Position numbers and translations under genes: made by a program
Assembly (NCBI GenBank): GCA_950097015.1
Contig: CATNEN010000003.1
Location: forward strand, 9,591,501-9,655,500
From: Macrostomum hystrix
Lineage: Eukaryota > Platyhelminthes > Macrostomidae
Direction of reading: 5' to 3'
Length of the DNA: 64,000 bases
Shown: positions 59,723 to 64,000 of the stretch, one piece after another
How the letters are laid out: the number at the start of each line of letters is the position of its first letter
Position numbering within the stretch: the first letter of the stretch is position 1
Notes under the pieces: model-generated
Database searches by the model: none
Told to the model about the DNA's origin: nothing
The model's input: the letters and a program-made list of their open reading frames with translations, nothing else

Positions 59723-60736
59723 ATGATAAATCCCAGCGAGGAAACGACTTCACCGTCGGACAGCAATCCAACTCCTACACCGGTAGTCAGTCAGCCAAGC
59801 GCTACCACAAGCGCCGCGCCTCCGCCCATGAGCCAGCCCAGCAGCATCACCATTGCTCCTACATCGTTAGGTCAGCCTTACGTCGTCGCAGACTCTATGC
59901 CACTGCCAGTTTTCCAACCCACGTTAGCAGCTGTAAGCGTTAAGGCACCACCATTCTACCGCAATAACCCCGATGCGTGGTTTCAGACTCTCGAGTCACA
60001 ATTCAAGCTGGCACGCATCACGTCGGAGGATACTCAGTACCATCATCTCGTTGCAAACCTGCCTGAGGACATCGCCTCTGTGCTCCTGACGGCCGAGACC
60101 GTAGCCAACTACGCTGCTCTGAAGACAAGCGTCTGCAATATGATGCAAAAGAGCAAGCAGGAGAAAATCAACGACCTGCTGGCTACTTCGGACCTCGGCG
60201 GAGATAAGCCGTCCATCTTTCTGCAACGACTCACGGCCAAGATGTCGCAATGCGGAATCCAGCCGTCCGCCTGCCCCGACATGGTCAAGGCAACGCTGCT
60301 GCGCTGCCTACCCAACGAATTTCGCATCGCTCTATCCGGCTTTCAGCACCAGTCGCCAGCAGAACTCGCTTCAATCGCCGACTCGATGTTCGCAGTCCAG
60401 AACACATTCGGCAAAGTCAACGCTGCTCTGCCTAGCATGGTCGCGGCCCTCCCCGCGACATCGCACGGCGACTCCAGCCAGGCTCGGAAGCCGAATCGGG
60501 GCGGCATGAAGCCCTTTAAACCGGGCCAACGTCCGGTCATATGCCGCGCGCACGTTTTCTACGGTCTCCAAGCTCGCTCCTGTCGCCGATGGTGCCAATT
60601 TCCGAAGACGCCCGGGCACTCCCCGCATGTTCTCTCGAACAACGAGACGACGCCTGCTCAATCGCGTTCTTCGTCGCCAGTGCGACACAGTCAGGCCCCG
60701 GGAAACAGGATGGCGCTGCCCACCACGCCGCAGTGA
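59723..60736 (+). CDS. gag: Ty3/gypsy gag polyprotein
   Basis: A 337-aa structural polyprotein that would assemble the cytoplasmic retrotransposon particle. The first ATG in frame is at 59723, three bases after the putative primer binding site. The frame is open upstream but lacks an ATG there and would start before the TATA box. A Pro/Ser/Thr-rich N-terminus precedes a gypsy capsid-like region ([12 protein letters not shown], then Q-F-x-L-A-R-I-T-S, then L-A-T-S-D-L-G). Near the C-terminus is a zinc-finger-like C-x2-H-x9-C-x3-C instead of the usual CCHC knuckle. The stop TGA is at 60734-60736. A GGGAAAC heptamer at 60700-60706 would shift some ribosomes into pol. There are no internal stops, so the element may be young. 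Confidence 0.85.
   Translation: MINPSEETTSPSDSNPTPTPVVSQPSATTSAAPPPMSQPSSITIAPTSLGQPYVVADSMPLPVFQPTLAAVSVKAPPFYRNNPDAWFQTLESQFKLARITSEDTQYHHLVANLPEDIASVLLTAETVANYAALKTSVCNMMQKSKQEKINDLLATSDLGGDKPSIFLQRLTAKMSQCGIQPSACPDMVKATLLRCLPNEFRIALSGFQHQSPAELASIADSMFAVQNTFGKVNAALPSMVAALPATSHGDSSQARKPNRGGMKPFKPGQRPVICRAHVFYGLQARSCRRWCQFPKTPGHSPHVLSNNETTPAQSRSSSPVRHSQAPGNRMALPTTPQ
60700..60706 (+). promoter_or_regulatory. -1 ribosomal frameshift slippery site GGGAAAC
   Basis: The heptamer is read as G GGA AAC in the gag frame, exactly the X XXY YYZ phasing needed for tandem -1 slippage. It lies 27 nt before the gag stop. After slippage the frame continues into the pol ORF without a stop. A CTGC/GCAG pair begins about 9 nt downstream and could form a stimulatory hairpin; that fold was not computed. 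The same heptamer is used by some retroviruses. Confidence 0.8.
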
Positions 60737-63700
60737 GTAGCGTCGAGCCTGGGAGTGCGGCGAGAAAAAACTTCCTGGTGGTAGACCTCACCTTCAGCAA
60801 CAGGTGCCTCTCCTTTCTTGTCGACACAGGCGCTGCCGTGTCCATCATTCCGACAAAGTACCTCCACCAGGCTCTCCAAGCAACCGGGTACCGATTGACA
60901 ACCGCCACCGGTGAGTCCATTCCTGTTTCCGGAGAGATTACGCTCACCATTGCCATCCGAGGTCTTCGCCGATCGTTTAAGTGGACCTTCCTCGTCGCCA
61001 CCGTCATTCAGCCGATTCTCGGGTACGACTTTCTGTCTCAGTTCGGATTGCTCGTGGACTGCAAGGCCCGACAGCTGGTGGATCCAGAAACGAACCTGCA
61101 CACGCAGACGCTGCCTGTCGCCAGCTTGCAGCTCGACACCTTTGCCATCTCCTTAGCGTACCCGGAGCACTGTGACGCGCGAGTCCAGCAGCTCATCGAC
61201 CGTTTTAAGGACACATTCTCGTACGTCGAAGGCGGCCGCTTGCCCAAAGCCGAGGAGGTCGGGCACGACACGAAGCACCATATCATCACCTACGAGCACC
61301 CGCCAGTTCACGCCAAAGCTCGACAGCTACATCCCGAGAAGTTGGCGATCGCCAAGGACGAATTCCAGCAGCTGATCGACGCCGGATACCTTCGGCCTTC
61401 CGCCAGCAACTGGGCGTCACCACTACACATGGTCCCCAAGAAGGACAACGGCGTCCCCAACGGCAAATGGCGACCCTGTGGCGACTACCGGCAACTCAAC
61501 AAGCTCACCAAGCCGGACAACTATCCGATTCCGCACATTCAGTGCTTCACAAGAAGTCTTCACGGCGCGAGGGTCTTCTCGAAACTGGACCTCGTACGAG
61601 CGTACCACCAGATTCCGATCGCCGAGGAGGACATCCCGAAGACCGCCATCATTACACCGTTTGGTCTCTACGAATGGACCCGGATGCCATTCGGCCTGAG
61701 GAACGCAGCACAAACATTCCAGCGTTTCATTGACAGCGTTCTGCGCGGACTTCCGTTCGCGGTCGCCTACATCGACGACCTGCTGGTTGCCTCCCCCAGC
61801 GAGGAGGAACACCTGCAGCACATGGAAGCAGTCCTGCAACGTCTGGCCCAGCACGGACTCAAAGCGCAGCTCAACAAGTGCGCCTTCATGCAGCGCGAGG
61901 TGACCTTCCTGGGACATCAGGTATCAGCCGAGGGCATACGGCCTCTCGCATCCAAGGTCGACACCATCCGCCAGTGGCCGGCTCCCAAGGACCCCCACGC
62001 CCTGCGTCGATTCCTCGGCGTCATCGGGTTCTACCGACGCTTTGTCCCGCAGTTCGCCGAAATCGCAACACCTCTGCAGGATCTCGTCACTACAACACTG
62101 CAGTCTCCGAGATCCTACAGATGGGACCCGGCTCATCAACAGGCCTTTGACAAGCTCAAGGCAACCTTAGCGGAGAGACTTCTGCTGCAGCACCCGGACC
62201 CCAAGTGCGACTCATACAGTCTCGTCACTGATGCTTCGTCCAGCAGCGTCGGCGCAGCTCTGCATCAATCGACCGACGCTACCACGACGCCCATTGGCTT
62301 GTTCAGCAAGAAACTGTCGGCAGCACAACAGAAGTACTCAGCTTTCGACAGGGAACTTCTCGCAGTGTACCTCGCTGTTCTGCACTTCCGGAGCCTGATC
62401 GAGGGTCGCAAGGTAACGGTCTTCACGGATCACAAACCCCTCGCCCAGGCGTTCCGCAGCAGCAACACCGGCACCTCCGACCGGAATCAACGGTACCTGA
62501 GCGTCATCGCCGAGTACGTCGTGGATATCACCTATATCCGCGGCTCCGACAACATCGTAGCTGATGCGCTATCCCGGCTTGACGAGGGCACCACCCCGGT
62601 CAACAGCGTCCTACCGACAACACCCATCGACATCCCGGCCATCGCTGAGCGTCAGGCAAAGGAGCAGCTGCAGCCATCCGAGGGCTGCCAACCCTTCCCG
62701 GTGAACGGACAGCGGACGATTCTTTGTGAGACCTCCTCGAGCTACCCGCGCCCGGTCATACCGGTGTCGATGCGACGAGCGACGCTGCAACACTTTCATG
62801 ACATCGGACACTTCGGTTTCCGCAAGACAGCTCGCCTCATCACGTCGCGCTACTTCTGGCCCAACATGCGCGCGGATATCAAAGACTACTGCCGAGCCTG
62901 CCAGACCTGCCAGCGCAACAAGGTCAGCCGCCACACCATATCCGGCACCTCAGCGTTCGATCTGCCTTCAAACCGGTTTGAGACCGTCCACATCGACATT
63001 GTCGGCCCGTTGCCAGTTCCCGAGCGAAAGCACGACGTCTCATGCGGCCTAACTCCACGGTACCTGCTCACCATGATAGACCGAGGCACGAGCTGGATCG
63101 AAGCAACGCCGATCGAGTCCATCACGGCTCAGAGTGTCGCGTCCGCTTTCCTAGCATCCTGGATCTCGCGATTCGGCGTACCCCTCTACGTCGTCACCGA
63201 CCGCGGCGCGCAGTTCGAAGCGGACCTCTTCAACATCCTGGCTACCAGCGTCGGCTTCTACCGGCTTCGGACGACAGCGTACCATCCGCAGACCAACGGG
63301 AAGATCGAGCGAGCTCACCGGACGCTCAAGCACATCCTGAAGGCTCATGGACAGGAGTGGCTCGACAACCTGCCCCTCGCACTACTCGCCATGCACATCA
63401 ACCCGGACGAGGATGGAGTCAGCCCTTTCACGCGTCTCACAGGAGAGCATCCGATGCTGCCGAGAGTCCTGGCCACCGAGGACGTCGACCCCAATGATCT
63501 ACGGCTTCGAATGGACGATATCACCGACGACGGCGCGCGACCTTCGCCTTCGACGGCCAAGCGATACATCCCAGCAGACCTCTGGACGGCGGAAAAGGTC
63601 TGGGTGCGAGTGGATCGCGTCCGCAAACCCTTGGAAGCACCCTACCAGGGGCCCTACCCGGTCATACGTCGGACGGCAAAGTTCTTCATTCTGGAGCTCC

Positions 63701-63930
63701 ACCCAGGTCAGCAGGAGGCAGTGTCAATCGACCGCCTGAAGCCGCTCCGTACCGCCGCTGCCACACCTCGTCCAAAGCCACCCGACCAAGCTCAACCGTC
63801 CAAGGATCGGGCGCAGAGCGACATCGCATTGCCACCACGGACGACTCCGGTGGCGGCGAGAGCACCAAGGACTACCAGGAGTGGCCGGCACGTGCGCTTC
63901 AAAAACAACAATGATTACCTATATTTTTAA
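60706..63930 (+). CDS. pol: Ty3/gypsy pol (protease, reverse transcriptase, RNase H, integrase)
   Basis: Replicates and integrates the element. It is expressed as a Gag-Pol fusion through the -1 shift at 60700-60706, adding about 1,074 aa; the same frame is open from 60541 without an obvious independent start. Aspartic protease active site D-T-G-A at 60823-60834. Reverse transcriptase with Y-I-D-D at 61768-61779. RNase H with T-D-A-S near 62227. Integrase with an HHCC zinc-binding region about 62788-62915 (H...H, then C-x2-C), catalytic D in HIDIVG near 62990, second D in VTDRGAQF near 63195, and E in GKIERAHR near 63300. A GPY/F-type module (YQGPYPVI) follows. The domain order RT-RH-IN is diagnostic of Ty3/gypsy. 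No env ORF, frameshift or stop was found. The stop is at 63928-63930. Confidence 0.92.
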   Translation, partial: QDGAAHHAAVSSVEPGSAARKNFLVVDLTFSNRCLSFLVDTGAAVSIIPTKYLHQALQATGYRLTTATGESIPVSGEITLTIAIRGLRRSFKWTFLVATVIQPILGYDFLSQFGLLVDCKARQLVDPETNLHTQTLPVASLQLDTFAISLAYPEHCDARVQQLIDRFKDTFSYVEGGRLPKAEEVGHDTKHHIITYEHPPVHAKARQLHPEKLAIAKDEFQQLIDAGYLRPSASNWASPLHMVPKKDNGVPNGKWRPCGDYRQLNKLTKPDNYPIPHIQCFTRSLHGARVFSKLDLVRAYHQIPIAEEDIPKTAIITPFGLYEWTRMPFGLRNAAQTFQRFIDSVLRGLPFAVAYIDDLLVASPSEEEHLQHMEAVLQRLAQHGLKAQLNKCAFMQREVTFLGHQVSAEGIRPLASKVDTIRQWPAPKDPHALRRFLGVIGFYRRFVPQFAEIATPLQDLVTTTLQSPRSYRWDPAHQQAFDKLKATLAERLLLQHPDPKCDSYSLVTDASSSSVGAALHQSTDATTTPIGLFSKKLSAAQQKYSAFDRELLAVYLAVLHFRSLIEGRKVTVFTDHKPLAQAFRSSNTGTSDRNQRYLSVIAEYVVDITYIRGSDNIVADALSRLDEGTTPVNSVLPTTPIDIPAIAERQAKEQLQPSEGCQPFPVNGQRTILCETSSSYPRPVIPVSMRRATLQHFHDIGHFGFRKTARLITSRYFWPNMRADIKDYCRACQTCQRNKVSRHTISGTSAFDLPSNRFETVHIDIVGPLPVPERKHDVSCGLTPRYLLTMIDRGTSWIEATPIESITAQSVASAFLASWISRFGVPLYVVTDRGAQFEADLFNILATSVGFYRLRTTAYHPQTNGKIERAHRTLKHILKAHGQEWLDNLPLALLAMHINPDEDGVSPFTRLTGEHPMLPRVLATEDVDPNDLRLRMDDITDDGARPSPSTAKRYIPADLWTAEKVWVRVDRVRKPLEAPYQGPYPVIRRTAKFFILELHPGQQEAVSIDRLKPLRTAAATPRPKPPDQAQPSKDRAQSDIALPPRTTPVAARAPRTTRSGRHVRFKNNNDYLYF

Positions 63931-64000
63931 TGTCGAATATTTAATTTTTTCATAACTCTACCCTATCATACGGTACGTTAAGCCCCGCCAACGCATTATT

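Larger units (their letters stand above)
59578..64000 (+). mobile_element. Ty3/gypsy LTR retrotransposon, apparently intact coding region, 3' end beyond window
   Basis: TATA box, putative PBS, gag, frameshift site and pol lie in canonical order. The 70 nt after pol (63931-64000) are AT-rich and do not match the sequence at 59200-59700, so the 3' LTR probably begins beyond position 64000 and the LTR borders cannot be set from this window. Confidence 0.85.

Overview
This window is eukaryotic and almost certainly from an invertebrate metazoan. It has GT-AG introns with consistent phases, a plakin-family cytoskeletal gene, a DEG/ENaC ion channel, tRNA-derived SINEs and an intact Ty3/gypsy LTR retrotransposon. 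A free-living flatworm or another spiralian fits the gene content and the repeat-rich introns, but this is an inference and no species marker is visible.

Layout: (1) Positions 1-2101 (+) hold the last three exons of an AidB/ACDH-11-type acyl-CoA dehydrogenase. (2) Positions 2102-7426 are intergenic and dominated by two minisatellites (23-nt and 28/29/33-nt units). (3) Positions 7427-36119 (+) hold a nine-exon gene for a predicted giant plakin of about 7,897 aa. Spectrin-repeat and plakin SH3 exons are followed by one 22,068-nt exon made of several unrelated or diverged protein-repeat families, then two tiny 3' exons ending in a plectin-repeat-like tail. (4) Positions 38098-54451 (-) hold a DEG/ENaC-type channel in two exons separated by a 14.3-kb intron. 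The intron contains eight different minisatellites, a decayed gypsy fragment and SINE copies. (5) Positions 54770-58540 hold a 20-nt hairpin-forming satellite and a pyrimidine-rich 51-nt array. (6) Positions 59578-63930 (+) hold a Ty3/gypsy element with a TATA box, a putative PBS, gag, a canonical -1 frameshift heptamer and pol. Its 3' LTR is not resolved before the window ends.

Tandem arrays with about 18 different unit sequences occupy roughly a quarter of the window. Nearly every large intron or spacer has its own private unit. Such arrays create long spurious ORFs, which are not annotated as genes here.

The most interesting object is the giant plakin. Its central region lacks recognisable coiled coil and canonical plectin repeats. 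It is built from 35-aa, about 115-aa, about 90-aa, 88-aa and 47-aa repeats carrying dozens of T-Q-T / x-Q-T triplets. These resemble LC8 dynein-light-chain binding motifs or SQ/TQ phosphorylation clusters. The genes show no operon-like or pathway relation to one another.
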